The position numbers and the translations under genes were made by a program. A stretch of DNA of 64,000 nt from Flavilitoribacter nigricans DSM 23189 = NBRC 102662 (GTDB lineage Bacteria; Bacteroidota; Bacteroidia; Chitinophagales; Saprospiraceae). The stretch covers positions 147,071 to 211,070 of the forward strand of contig NZ_PDUD01000030.1 in assembly GCF_002646595.1 (NCBI RefSeq), read 5' to 3'. Positions 50,504 through 59,021 of the stretch are shown one piece after another. Each line of letters starts with the position of its first letter. Within the stretch, counting starts at the first letter, position 1. Below the pieces are notes generated by a model. It saw only the letters and a list, made by a program, of their open reading frames with translations. It was not told the origin of the DNA and ran no database searches.

Positions 50504-52561
50504 TTAGTTTTGATCCTCAAACGTCAATCCGAATCCGAAGGGGAACAGGGTATCTTCCGCGGGATAGCCCGGGGCATCCGAATCCTGCCGGGTGATGGCT
50601 TCCGGTTTATTCGCGAGGGCAAAGGGAAGTTTTCCTGTGGGTTTGAACTTACCGGTCAGGATATCCATGACGGCTGCGTCGCTAACGCCGAAGGTAGCCA
50701 GGATGGCTCCCGCATTGAGCAGTCCACTCGCTTCATCCAATACATAAGGTTGACGGAAGTCAATGGAAAGGATCGTATTTTCGGCGCCGACGGTCTCCAT
50801 GATGGTCTGAATATCTTCCAGGGAAGGCGTGATGATCCAGGATTTTGATTTGGCCATTTCCGAAAAGGAAAGCAGATCGAGTTCTTCCGGCGCTACTCCT
50901 CCGAATCTACGTCCGCCACTGCGATCCGTCGTCACGTTTACCCGCACGATGGCGTAGTCTGTGTCCTTGGGAATGGCGGGCATAGCGGCTTCTTCTTCAC
51001 CTGCGCTATAATCTCCGGAAGTAGCTTCTACTCCGGTCCAGGCACGATCGGAAAACAATTCGGTGTTCATACCGACCGTAAACAGTTTCAGGGTCTCTTT
51101 TTCTTTGGGCAATGCTACGGGCAAATTCATTTTATTCTGCAACAGTACGATGGATTTTCTTTGGGCCAGATCAGCTTTTCTCTGAAAGGAGGCATTCCCT
51201 ACCACATAAGCAGCCCGGTTTGGATCCACGAAAGGATTTTCAAACAGCCCGAGTTCGAATTGTTCTCTTAGCAACCGACTGACTGATTGATCCACCCGCT
51301 CTTCCGAAAGTTTTCCGGCTTTAACGAGGTCCAGTAGCTGTTGGTTGTCATTAAAACCGGAAAGGATATCCGTACCCGCGTCGATGGCGATCAGGATCTG
51401 CTCTTCCACACTTTTGTCTTCCAGGCCCCAGGCGCGGTCGCCGATGATACCGGTATCGGAGTTGATGTAGCCTTTGAAACCCAGCTTCTGCCGCAGGAGC
51501 TCCGTCAGTATGCCCTTGGAAAAGGCCATACCTACCGTATTTGGCAGATAAGGCTGGCCGACCGGAATACCGTAATAGGCCATGATGGAAGAAGCGCCCG
51601 CGTCAATAGCAGCCCGGAACGGGGCGACGTGGTAATCAAAGTTATTGGAAGGGTAGACCTGATTTTTACCAAAATCGTAGTGCGGATCACCTCCATTTTC
51701 CTGAGGACCGCCTCCGGGAAAATGTTTGATGGTCAGAGCGATGCTATTCGAATTGAGTGCAGTACCCTGTAAATTGGTAACGAGGGTAGTGATGATATCG
51801 GAAGCCAGATCGCTGTCTTCCGTGAAAGTCTCGTGGATGCGGTACCAGCGCGGTTCGGTAGAAAGATCGGCCATATAGCCGTACATACCCCGGAGGCCGA
51901 TCGCTTTCCATTCGCGGGCCATGATTTTGGCGAAATCTGCGATCAGGTCCATATCGCGGGTTGCAGCCAAACCATTTTCTTTTGGCCAGGCTGAAAAAGC
52001 TCCCGAAGCGACATTGATGCCGGCTCTCGCATCGTAATCCATGTGGTTGCGGGCGTTGGATTTGAACATCAGCGGAATGCCCAGCCGTGTATTTTCGGCC
52101 AGCTCCTGCACGGCGTTCATAAACTGTGCCGCCTCAAAAGGCGTGACCTGGGTACCCGCCCAGGGGTTACCCGAATTGGATCGCACGGGATCATTGGTGA
52201 CGGTATTCCTGAAAATGAAGCGGGTCATTTTTTCATCTTCGATGAATTCGACGGCCCGATCCGAAACCCGGCCGTAACTTTCGGCATTCAGCGTATTGAT
52301 CAGCATCATACCCACTTTTTCCTGTAAGGTCATCTGACCGACCAGGTTCTCGATCCGCCGGTCTACGGACTGCCGCCAGTCTTCGTAAAGGTCCAGTTTC
52401 TGATTTTTGTTCAGGTCTTTAAAGGTTAGCTGCCCCTCGTGCAGCAGAGGGACCGTCCTGGCGCCAAGATCCGGTTGGAAAGAGTAACTGCCCTGCCCCC
52501 GAGCCGGGAAGATCGTTGCGGTCAGGATCGCAATTAGCAAAAAGAGGAAAAGCTGTTTCAT
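50504..52561 (-). CDS. Secreted glycoside hydrolase family 3 enzyme
   Basis: A 685-residue protein with a Sec signal peptide (LFLFLLIAILTATIFPARG, likely cut after residue 20-24) and no lipobox Cys. It starts with FKDLNKNQKLDLYEDWRQ, like the GH3 lipoprotein at 12.9-15.2 kb, and has KHFPGGG (279-285) and GFKGYINSDTG, where Asp369 aligns with the nucleophile; the usual Trp after it is Thr here. A C-terminal domain follows (NAGAILATFGVSDAAVMDIL, GKLPFAL). It probably acts outside the cytoplasm on beta-linked glycosides; specificity is unknown. The changed SDW motif hints at a different subfamily from the other GH3. Confidence 0.9.
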   Translation of the reverse strand: MKQLFLFLLIAILTATIFPARGQGSYSFQPDLGARTVPLLHEGQLTFKDLNKNQKLDLYEDWRQSVDRRIENLVGQMTLQEKVGMMLINTLNAESYGRVSDRAVEFIEDEKMTRFIFRNTVTNDPVRSNSGNPWAGTQVTPFEAAQFMNAVQELAENTRLGIPLMFKSNARNHMDYDARAGINVASGAFSAWPKENGLAATRDMDLIADFAKIMAREWKAIGLRGMYGYMADLSTEPRWYRIHETFTEDSDLASDIITTLVTNLQGTALNSNSIALTIKHFPGGGPQENGGDPHYDFGKNQVYPSNNFDYHVAPFRAAIDAGASSIMAYYGIPVGQPYLPNTVGMAFSKGILTELLRQKLGFKGYINSDTGIIGDRAWGLEDKSVEEQILIAIDAGTDILSGFNDNQQLLDLVKAGKLSEERVDQSVSRLLREQFELGLFENPFVDPNRAAYVVGNASFQRKADLAQRKSIVLLQNKMNLPVALPKEKETLKLFTVGMNTELFSDRAWTGVEATSGDYSAGEEEAAMPAIPKDTDYAIVRVNVTTDRSGGRRFGGVAPEELDLLSFSEMAKSKSWIITPSLEDIQTIMETVGAENTILSIDFRQPYVLDEASGLLNAGAILATFGVSDAAVMDILTGKFKPTGKLPFALANKPEAITRQDSDAPGYPAEDTLFPFGFGLTFEDQN

Positions 52562-53013
52562 ATCTCACTTTTTAAACTGAAGTATGTTGGAAGTACGATA
52601 GATACAGGCAATTTGCAAGGCCGATCTTTTCCAAGATCTGGCCTTGCACGCATGACTGCAATAATTCCTAATTTGGGATTGACACCCCAGGCCGGTGAAT
52701 AACTCATTCCGGCCGGCGCGTTGAAGCGGGTGTATTTCGTGTTTCCTGGTGACCTATCATTGTGTTTTGTCACTCCATAGATGGAATAAAATGTTACTCT
52801 ACCTTACAAACAGGAAATATTATTCTCTAAACGACACGAACTTACCGGTAAACGACCGGGACTGATGAGCGGCCTGACCGGAAATTGCTATGAGCTATTC
52901 CGCATGAGCTTATATAAACAATAACCGCCCCGCCTCAGAAGAAGCGGAGCGGATCATGTACTTACCTTATTTTCTAATATGCATTCTATTTCCCGCTCTT
53001 AGCGGAAAAAGGA
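52562..53013. other. 452-bp intergenic region with small hairpins
   Basis: Contains CCGCCCCGC / GCGGAGCGG (52925-52952, one mismatch) followed on the minus strand by T-rich sequence, likely the terminator of the persulfide dioxygenase gene, and a smaller hairpin CCGCTcttAGCGG near 52993. Nothing else recognised. Confidence 0.5.
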
Positions 53014-54438
53014 TCAGTTAGCCAATGCCGGCTCCTGTTCATACGTTACCGGATTGCCGCCGGCAACCCAATCGGAGTAACCACCTAGATAATTGACTAC
53101 ATTATCGAAGCCGTTTTTAGCCAGGACCGAATAGCCGATGGCCGCCCGATCGCCGGATTGACAGTGGATCACCACTTTACCTTCTTTGTTGATCTTATCG
53201 AGGTTGGCTTCCAGCGTACCGACAAAAACGTGATCGGCGCCTTCCAGATGGCCGGCTTTGTATTCGGCGGCACCACGCAGGTCGACGATCTGGACATCCG
53301 CCTCCTGCTGCAGTTCCTTCACCTCCTCCTGCGAGATGATCGTTTCGGTTTCCAGTTCGTTCCCCAGTTCCTGCCAAACCGCTACGTTCGGTACGTAACC
53401 CTGTACATTGTCGAGGCCGATGCGCATCAGCATCCGCACCAGTTTGTCCAGTTCTTCAGGTTCTGCGATCAGAATGAACGGCTCGTCGTAAGCAACCAGC
53501 CAGCCCATCCAGGTGGGGAAGGAATTGTTGTTCTGAATATTTAGTGTGCCGGGAATATAACCCGCAGCGAAGTCGCCCTTCTTCCGGGTATCGATCACCT
53601 TGACGCCCTGATCCATGGCCGCCTGGAATTCCTCTTTGCTCAGTTCCTTCGGCTTCGGTACTTCCGTCAGCAGCGGCCGATCCACCTTATTCAGTTTCTT
53701 CATCATTGCGAAGTACTTGGGCGGCTCGGGCTGATCTTCCAGCAGGTAGTCGATAAAGCCTTGCTCATCGTTCTCGTACTGCAGCGCCCAGTTGCGGATC
53801 TTTTCGTAACCGACCGTTGAGCTCGGTACGGCACCCAGGGCTTTACCACAGGCGGAACCGGCGCCGTGGCCCGGCCAAACCTGAATGTGATCCGGCAATT
53901 GACGCAGGCGTTCGATGGATTTGTACATATCTTTCGCACCGGCTTCTTTGGTGCCTTTAAAACCGGCGGCTTCTTCCAGCAGGTCCGGCCGGCCGATATC
54001 TCCAACGAAGACAAAGTCTCCGGTGAAAAACATTACTGGTTCCTGACTGGCGGGGGTATCGGTCAGCAGAAAGCTAATGCTTTCCGGCGTATGGCCGGGG
54101 GTATGGATGACTTCAAACTTCAGGTTACCCAATTTGAAAACGCTGCCGTCCTTCAGGCCCACGTGGGGGAATTCGTACTGCCAACCCGGTCCGCCTTCGT
54201 CGGAGAGGTAGAGTTCAGCGCCGGTCAGCGCCTGCAGTTCCCGGGCGCCGGACAGAAAGTCGGCGTGGATATGGGTCTCTGCAACGTGCGTGATTTTCAG
54301 CTTATTCTCTTGAGCGATCTGGAGGTAGGTATCTACATCGCGCTTCGGGTCGATCACGATGGCGACTCCGGCTTTTTGACAGCCAATAACATAACTGGCC
54401 TGGGCCAGGGTCTTATCATATACGTGTTGAAAAAACAT
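53014..54438 (-). CDS. CstB-like persulfide dioxygenase / rhodanese fusion
   Basis: A 474-residue protein of three parts. Residues 1-~245: metallo-beta-lactamase fold with ETHIHADFLSG (His56, His58, Asp60), HTPGHTPES and the GDIGRPDLL loop, as in ETHE1-type persulfide dioxygenases, plus a Cys in GHGAGSACG as in CstB. Residues ~265-355: a rhodanese-homology domain with no active Cys (ILIAEPEE where the loop should be). Residues ~375-470: an active rhodanese domain with HCQSGDRAAIG. This order is that of CstB, which oxidises low-molecular-weight persulfide to sulfite and transfers sulfur. It probably detoxifies sulfide or persulfide. No sqr or cstR-like regulator is adjacent. Confidence 0.9.
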   Translation of the reverse strand: MFFQHVYDKTLAQASYVIGCQKAGVAIVIDPKRDVDTYLQIAQENKLKITHVAETHIHADFLSGARELQALTGAELYLSDEGGPGWQYEFPHVGLKDGSVFKLGNLKFEVIHTPGHTPESISFLLTDTPASQEPVMFFTGDFVFVGDIGRPDLLEEAAGFKGTKEAGAKDMYKSIERLRQLPDHIQVWPGHGAGSACGKALGAVPSSTVGYEKIRNWALQYENDEQGFIDYLLEDQPEPPKYFAMMKKLNKVDRPLLTEVPKPKELSKEEFQAAMDQGVKVIDTRKKGDFAAGYIPGTLNIQNNNSFPTWMGWLVAYDEPFILIAEPEELDKLVRMLMRIGLDNVQGYVPNVAVWQELGNELETETIISQEEVKELQQEADVQIVDLRGAAEYKAGHLEGADHVFVGTLEANLDKINKEGKVVIHCQSGDRAAIGYSVLAKNGFDNVVNYLGGYSDWVAGGNPVTYEQEPALAN

Positions 54439-54712
54439 GCTTAGATCTATTTTGTGATGCCAATAATAATTTGATAGTGCAAATATGAGGGATCTGGCAT
54501 GCCCGTACAGTGAGGTAGGTCACAGAGGGTGGAATTGTTGCTTTTGGGATGTTGCTGGTAGGGCTAAGCAGTGCTCAGATTGGGTATGTTAAGAATGGCA
54601 AATCCAATAGCAATCACAATTTCAATGACTCAAATCGGGCGAAGTGGTCAACGAAGAACCGAACGATCGCAATTGATTTTTAGCGTAAAAAGATCACATG
54701 CTAATCTCTAAG
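54439..54712. other. Spacer upstream of the persulfide dioxygenase gene
   Basis: About 270 bases between the persulfide dioxygenase start and the MITE-like copy B. Nothing recognisable apart from AT-rich stretches. Confidence 0.4.
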
Positions 54713-55018
54713 CTCGACTTTAGCATTTTATGTTGGGTCCAGTAAATAGAATAGAAAAACGAAAATTCCAGATTAATACATGGCCAGGGCTACGCCCTTC
54801 GATGTAAAACCCGTTATTGATCTACAAATACCTACGCAGCTACGCCGCTGCCATGGATAATGGCTTAGCCCCGGAGATTAAATGGGATTCCTCCATCAAG
54901 TGAGACGTCGAATTCAAATAGTGATTTTAAGGCATCCGGTTTACTATAATGCGTTCTAAAATTAGATTACCGCTTGGCACGGGCACTGAATCCTTTCATT
55001 GAAAATCCTAAAGTCGAG
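54713..55018. mobile_element. MITE-like element, copy B
   Basis: A ~306-bp noncoding element bounded by CTCGACTTTAG (54713-54723) and CTAAAGTCGAG (55008-55018), an exact 11-bp terminal inverted repeat; with the flanking AG/CT it becomes 13 bp. Reversed, it matches copy A at 44961-45267 over its outer parts, while the centres differ. No open frame of note. It is probably mobilised in trans. Confidence 0.7.
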
Positions 55019-55170
55019 CTAAGCGACTAAACAGCGCTAGGGTGCTACGGACAGGATTCAACGTATTGGTCTTCCTGGATAAATCTCGATCTTGCTGCGT
55101 ATGTGGTAGCCGATAATTACCGTTTGCAGCCCGATTAATAATTCCCAAATACACTCTTACATATAAATGT

Positions 55171-55178
55171 TATCTTTG
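55171..55178 (+). promoter_or_regulatory. Candidate -7 promoter element for the histidine kinase operon
   Basis: TATCTTTG fits TAnnTTTG, 20 bases before the kinase ATG, giving a short leader. Confidence 0.4.
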
Positions 55179-55198
55179 AATGGATCAATTTTTTTGAA

Positions 55199-57136
55199 AT
55201 GGACCGCCTGATGGGCAATCAGGGAAAGCAAAAGCTACTATGGGGAATACTACTTTTTAGTATGCTGCAAAATATTGCCCCGGCGCAGGTCAACCCGCAC
55301 GATAGTCTGGCGGTGGATTCATTTCTGCGCTGGATTGAACCCCGGATTGAAAATTTCGACGCCCCTATGGATATCTACCGGAAGTGCCACGAGGGGCTGG
55401 TGCTGGCCAGACAAAACGGAGATCCCGACCTGTTGGCCTATGCCTACGGGCATTTGGCCGAATGGCACAATTTTCACTACAACTTCTTTCCCGGAACCGA
55501 CTCTTCTCTGTACTACGATTACCAAGCACTGGAACAATACCGATTGTTGGGAGATTCCTTCCACGTAGCTCAGTTCTATACTTTTCTGACTACCGACGCG
55601 CAGCGACTGGATTCCATGAAACTGGCCGAACAATACGCCCTGGAAGCGATCAAGGCCTTTGACCGGATCGGAGATCTGGATTGGATGGCCGTTAGCTATC
55701 TCCAGATGAGTGAGGTGTACCGGGCACTGAAGGATACCTCGGCTAGTGTCACTTATGCCGATAAGGGACTGGCGGCCATTGAGGCGTCCGGGGATGATTA
55801 CTTCCTGGCTTACGGCCTTTCGGCGGCATCCGAAGCTTATTTGCTAGCCGAGAATTACGACCGGGTAATTGAAATGAGTACCCGGAGTATCGAACTGTAT
55901 AAAGCCGGTATTGGTGATATTGATATTTTACCCCAGCTGAATGCCTATCGCGCCCGGGGGAAGGCGCTCCTGAAGACCGGAAAACTGGAAGCCGCACTGC
56001 GGGACCAACGTTACGCGGCGGACCAAGCGCTGGCGCAGATGGAAGAAGAAGTTGCCGTTGAATACGTACTACCACTGGGAGATATTTATCAGGCCAGAGG
56101 AGAGTACCGCCCGGCGATTCAGCATTACCTTAAAAGTGCCGAACTGGCGCAGGTATACGACCAGAAAAAAGAACTAATCCTGGCCTACCTGGGATTGATC
56201 AATTGCTATGAAGCTATCGGAGAACCCGAAAACGCCCACCGGTACCTGGATCTTTATCAGGAGCTGGAATTGGCAGAACTGCGGAAGCAGATCAATAGTC
56301 TCCAATCGGAATTACTGATCCGCTACCAGACGGAAGAAAAGGATGAACAGATAGCTCAGCAGGCGGTAGCTTTGAGTCAGCAAAAACGCATTCAATACCT
56401 CGCCTTTACGGTGGGGGCGCTACTACTCGTAATCCTGGTGGGTGTGTACCGAAATTTTCTGCAAAAACGGCGACAGGGCAGGCAACTACAAGACCTGAAT
56501 GCCAATTTGCAGATCCAAAATGAAAGAAATGAATTGCTGCTCAAGGAGATCCACCACCGTGTGAAAAATAATCTGACGGTGGTTTCCGGTCTGCTGGAAT
56601 TGCAGTCGGCATATCTGGAAGATTCCGGTATGCATTTGGCCATGCGGGAAAGCCAGAACCGGGTAATGTCCATGGGCATCATTCATCAGAAACTGTACCA
56701 GCGGGATAAGCTGACGGCTATAGAGATGAAAGACTATTTTCGCAGTTTGAGCGAAGTAATCTTGGATGCTTTTGGCGATCAAGACCGGATCGAACTGCAA
56801 TATTCGATGGAGGAGATCGAACTGAACATCGACGCGGCCATTCCCGTCGGATTGATCACGAATGAACTCCTCACCAATGCGTTGAAATATGCTTTCCCCG
56901 ACGGTCGGGCGGGAACCATTGCGGTCAGTTTGCAGTATGTGGCGGAAGACATTCTGGAGCTCCGGGTTGCCGATGACGGGGTCGGTAAAGCGGTTAACGG
57001 AAAGGGGCGATCCGGATTTGGATCACAGCTTGTGACCCTGCTGACCCGCCAGTTAAAGGGGGAACTCCGGGAAGAAGGGGAAAATGGGACTACCGTTAGC
57101 ATCCGTTTCCGGAAGCCTAAAACCAGTTCAACATGA
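55199..57136 (+). CDS. Sensor histidine kinase with extracytoplasmic TPR region (HisKA_2 type)
   Basis: A 645-residue membrane kinase. N-terminal signal-like helix (LLWGILLFSMLQNIAPAQ), then ~350 residues of helical TPR-like repeats expected outside the cytoplasm, a membrane helix near 395-415 (FTVGALLLVILVGVYRNFL), a short coiled coil, and the kinase: LLLKEIHHRVKNNLTVVSGLLELQ with the phospho-acceptor His of HisKA_2/HWE-like kinases, and a GHKL domain (ITNELLTNALKYAFP, VADDGVGKAVNG, SGFGSQLVTLL). It is co-translated with the LytTR regulator (4-base overlap), its likely partner. The signal is unknown. Confidence 0.92.
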   Translation: MDRLMGNQGKQKLLWGILLFSMLQNIAPAQVNPHDSLAVDSFLRWIEPRIENFDAPMDIYRKCHEGLVLARQNGDPDLLAYAYGHLAEWHNFHYNFFPGTDSSLYYDYQALEQYRLLGDSFHVAQFYTFLTTDAQRLDSMKLAEQYALEAIKAFDRIGDLDWMAVSYLQMSEVYRALKDTSASVTYADKGLAAIEASGDDYFLAYGLSAASEAYLLAENYDRVIEMSTRSIELYKAGIGDIDILPQLNAYRARGKALLKTGKLEAALRDQRYAADQALAQMEEEVAVEYVLPLGDIYQARGEYRPAIQHYLKSAELAQVYDQKKELILAYLGLINCYEAIGEPENAHRYLDLYQELELAELRKQINSLQSELLIRYQTEEKDEQIAQQAVALSQQKRIQYLAFTVGALLLVILVGVYRNFLQKRRQGRQLQDLNANLQIQNERNELLLKEIHHRVKNNLTVVSGLLELQSAYLEDSGMHLAMRESQNRVMSMGIIHQKLYQRDKLTAIEMKDYFRSLSEVILDAFGDQDRIELQYSMEEIELNIDAAIPVGLITNELLTNALKYAFPDGRAGTIAVSLQYVAEDILELRVADDGVGKAVNGKGRSGFGSQLVTLLTRQLKGELREEGENGTTVSIRFRKPKTSST

Positions 57137-57873
57137 GTAAACCAGTTCAGATACTGATCGTAGAGGACGAGATGATCATCGGCGCGACGATCTCCCTGCA
57201 CCTGACCAATGCCGGGTACGAGGTGATCGGCATTATTCCGGGAGCCGAGGAGGTATTGCCCTTCATCGAGAGCACTCCTCCGGATATTATCTTACTGGAT
57301 ATTCAGTTGAAGGGCGAGATGGACGGTATCGAAATGGCTTCCCTCATGCAGGAACAGTACGATATTCCCATCATCTACCTGACGGCCAACAGCGATCAGG
57401 CTCATTTTGAACGTGCCAAGTCGACCCGGCCTTTTGCTTTTATTTCCAAACCGTTCAAAAAACAGGATATTCTGCGGGCGATAGAGCTGACCATCAGCCG
57501 GATCGCTTCTCCGGAGGAAATGCCGGAACCGGAAGGCGACCCGGATGCGCCTTTCATCCTGAGCGATCGCATCTTTGTACGGCACCGGGAGCGCATGGTG
57601 AAAATTTTTATTGAATCGATTCTCTACGTTGAAGCTGAACGCAACTATTGTCGCATTTTCACCAAGGAAAAAGAATACCTGTTGGCTACACCACTGAAGA
57701 CGATGGAGGAAAAACTACCGGCGGCTTACTTTCTGCGGGTGCACCGGTCATTCATGGTGAATATCGCCCAGGTCGATGAGGTTTCGGAGCATCATCTGGT
57801 GATTGGCAGGAAAGCTATTCCGCTTAGTAAGAACTCCAAGGAGGAATTGCAGCGGCGGATTCAGATGATTTGA
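57133..57873 (+). CDS. LytTR-family response regulator
   Basis: A 246-residue regulator. Residues 1-~120 form a receiver domain (ILIVEDEMIIG with the acidic pocket, ILLDIQLKGEMDG with the phospho-acceptor Asp in LLDIQL, IIYLTAN, FISKPFKKQDI with the conserved Lys). Residues ~150-245 form a LytTR DNA-binding domain (ILYVEAERNYCRIFT, FLRVHRSFMVNIAQV, IPLSKNSKEEL). The start overlaps the kinase stop by 4 bases. The FDIQ-type D and NYCRIF motifs are typical. Targets unknown. Confidence 0.94.
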   Translation: MSKPVQILIVEDEMIIGATISLHLTNAGYEVIGIIPGAEEVLPFIESTPPDIILLDIQLKGEMDGIEMASLMQEQYDIPIIYLTANSDQAHFERAKSTRPFAFISKPFKKQDILRAIELTISRIASPEEMPEPEGDPDAPFILSDRIFVRHRERMVKIFIESILYVEAERNYCRIFTKEKEYLLATPLKTMEEKLPAAYFLRVHRSFMVNIAQVDEVSEHHLVIGRKAIPLSKNSKEELQRRIQMI

Positions 57874-58005
57874 GACAAGGGAATGAGGTGACAGGGAGAC
57901 TAAGGTGACAAGGAGAGGGGGGATTGGGTGAGGGGGAAGACGGTTGCCGGAAAAAAGGGATTTTAAATCAATTCATATCAAGCCTTACATTTAAAAGCAA
58001 AAACG
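57874..58005 (+). repeat. Purine-rich intergenic tract with short imperfect repeats
   Basis: After the response regulator the plus strand is strongly G/A-rich (57877-57947) with the near-repeated unit GGTGACAGGGAGA / GGTGACAAGGAGA and runs of three to six G near the end (GGGGGGATTGGGTGAGGGGG at 57915-57934 or nearby). It might form unusual structure. No gene. Confidence 0.4.
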
Positions 58006-58845
58006 ATGAAAGTATTGATTACCGGTGGAAACAGAGGCATCGGCAAGGCGGCGGCCGAAAAACTGTTGAACCAAAACTGCGAGGTCATTATAACAGTCAG
58101 AGATCCTCAGAAAGGGAGAGCTGCCATCTCGGAACTGAAGGAGAAAACCGGAAAATCCGCTATCAATATGGTGGAAGGTGACCTATCCGATATTCAAAGC
58201 TGTTTTACCCTGGCGGATCGCATCAAAGACCAGCACCAGGATATCAACTGCTTCATCAGTAATGCCGGGGTATTGATGACCGAAAAACAACTCAACAAAG
58301 ATGGTCTGGAATTGAATTTCATGATCAATTATATTGCGCCTTACATCTTATGCCGGGAACTGGTACCGGTCCTGAAAGAAAATGAGGGGACGAGAATCGT
58401 CAACGTGAACTCGGCGCTCTATACCAAGGGAAAATTACAGTTGGAAAAAACGCCGAAGGGTGATGATTTCCATCCGATAAAGAGCTACGCCAGCTCCAAG
58501 CTGTGCAATGTGTTATTTGCCCTGGACCTGGCCGAAGAACTGGAAGGTACGGGCCTTACGATCAATTCCGTTCATCCGGGAGTCATCAATACGGGCCTGG
58601 GAGATTCCAAAACGATACTCAGCCGGATCATCAAGCTGATCAAACCGTTCTGGAAGAAACCGGATTACGGTGCCATCGCTCCCGTGTGGGTAGCTACCAG
58701 CGATGAACTGGAAGGCGTGAGTGGTAAGTATTTCAATGAGAGAGAAGAAATGGCGTATATCGACTACGTCAAAGACGAACAACTCCGTCAGCAACTCCGA
58801 AACTTCACCGAAGAACTCATTAAAGAAAAAACAGCAAACGTCTAG
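58006..58845 (+). CDS. Short-chain dehydrogenase/reductase
   Basis: A 279-residue classical SDR. Cofactor motif TGGNRGIGKAAAEKLL (TGxxxGIG), ISNAGV (NNAG-like), the catalytic SSER region VNVNSAL and the YASSK motif (SYASSKLCNVLFALDLAEELEGTG) are visible, then VHPGVINTGLG. The longer C-terminus resembles retinol-dehydrogenase/WWOX-like bacterial SDRs. Cytoplasmic NAD(P)-dependent oxidoreductase; substrate unknown. It follows the two-component operon after 132 bases, so it may be separate. A small terminator follows. Confidence 0.9.
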   Translation: MKVLITGGNRGIGKAAAEKLLNQNCEVIITVRDPQKGRAAISELKEKTGKSAINMVEGDLSDIQSCFTLADRIKDQHQDINCFISNAGVLMTEKQLNKDGLELNFMINYIAPYILCRELVPVLKENEGTRIVNVNSALYTKGKLQLEKTPKGDDFHPIKSYASSKLCNVLFALDLAEELEGTGLTINSVHPGVINTGLGDSKTILSRIIKLIKPFWKKPDYGAIAPVWVATSDELEGVSGKYFNEREEMAYIDYVKDEQLRQQLRNFTEELIKEKTANV

Positions 58846-58847
58846 TC

Positions 58848-58868
58848 AGCCGAAATTGCCGGCTTTTT
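58848..58868 (+). terminator. Rho-independent terminator of the SDR gene
   Basis: AGCCG (58848-58852) and CGGCT (58860-58864) stem with a 7-base loop, followed by T5; it starts 3 bases after the SDR stop. Confidence 0.65.
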
Positions 58869-59021
58869 CCATCCTTATGTATGTAAACAGGTGATCCGGA
58901 ATATCCGGTCATTTGCCGATCTCTGCCGGACAAGCAGATGATCGTTTCGGACAGTCAGAACCCGTCTTCGTCCTGGATCAGTTTCTTTTAGTGCTCATTT
59001 CCCGCTGATTGCCGGTGGATT

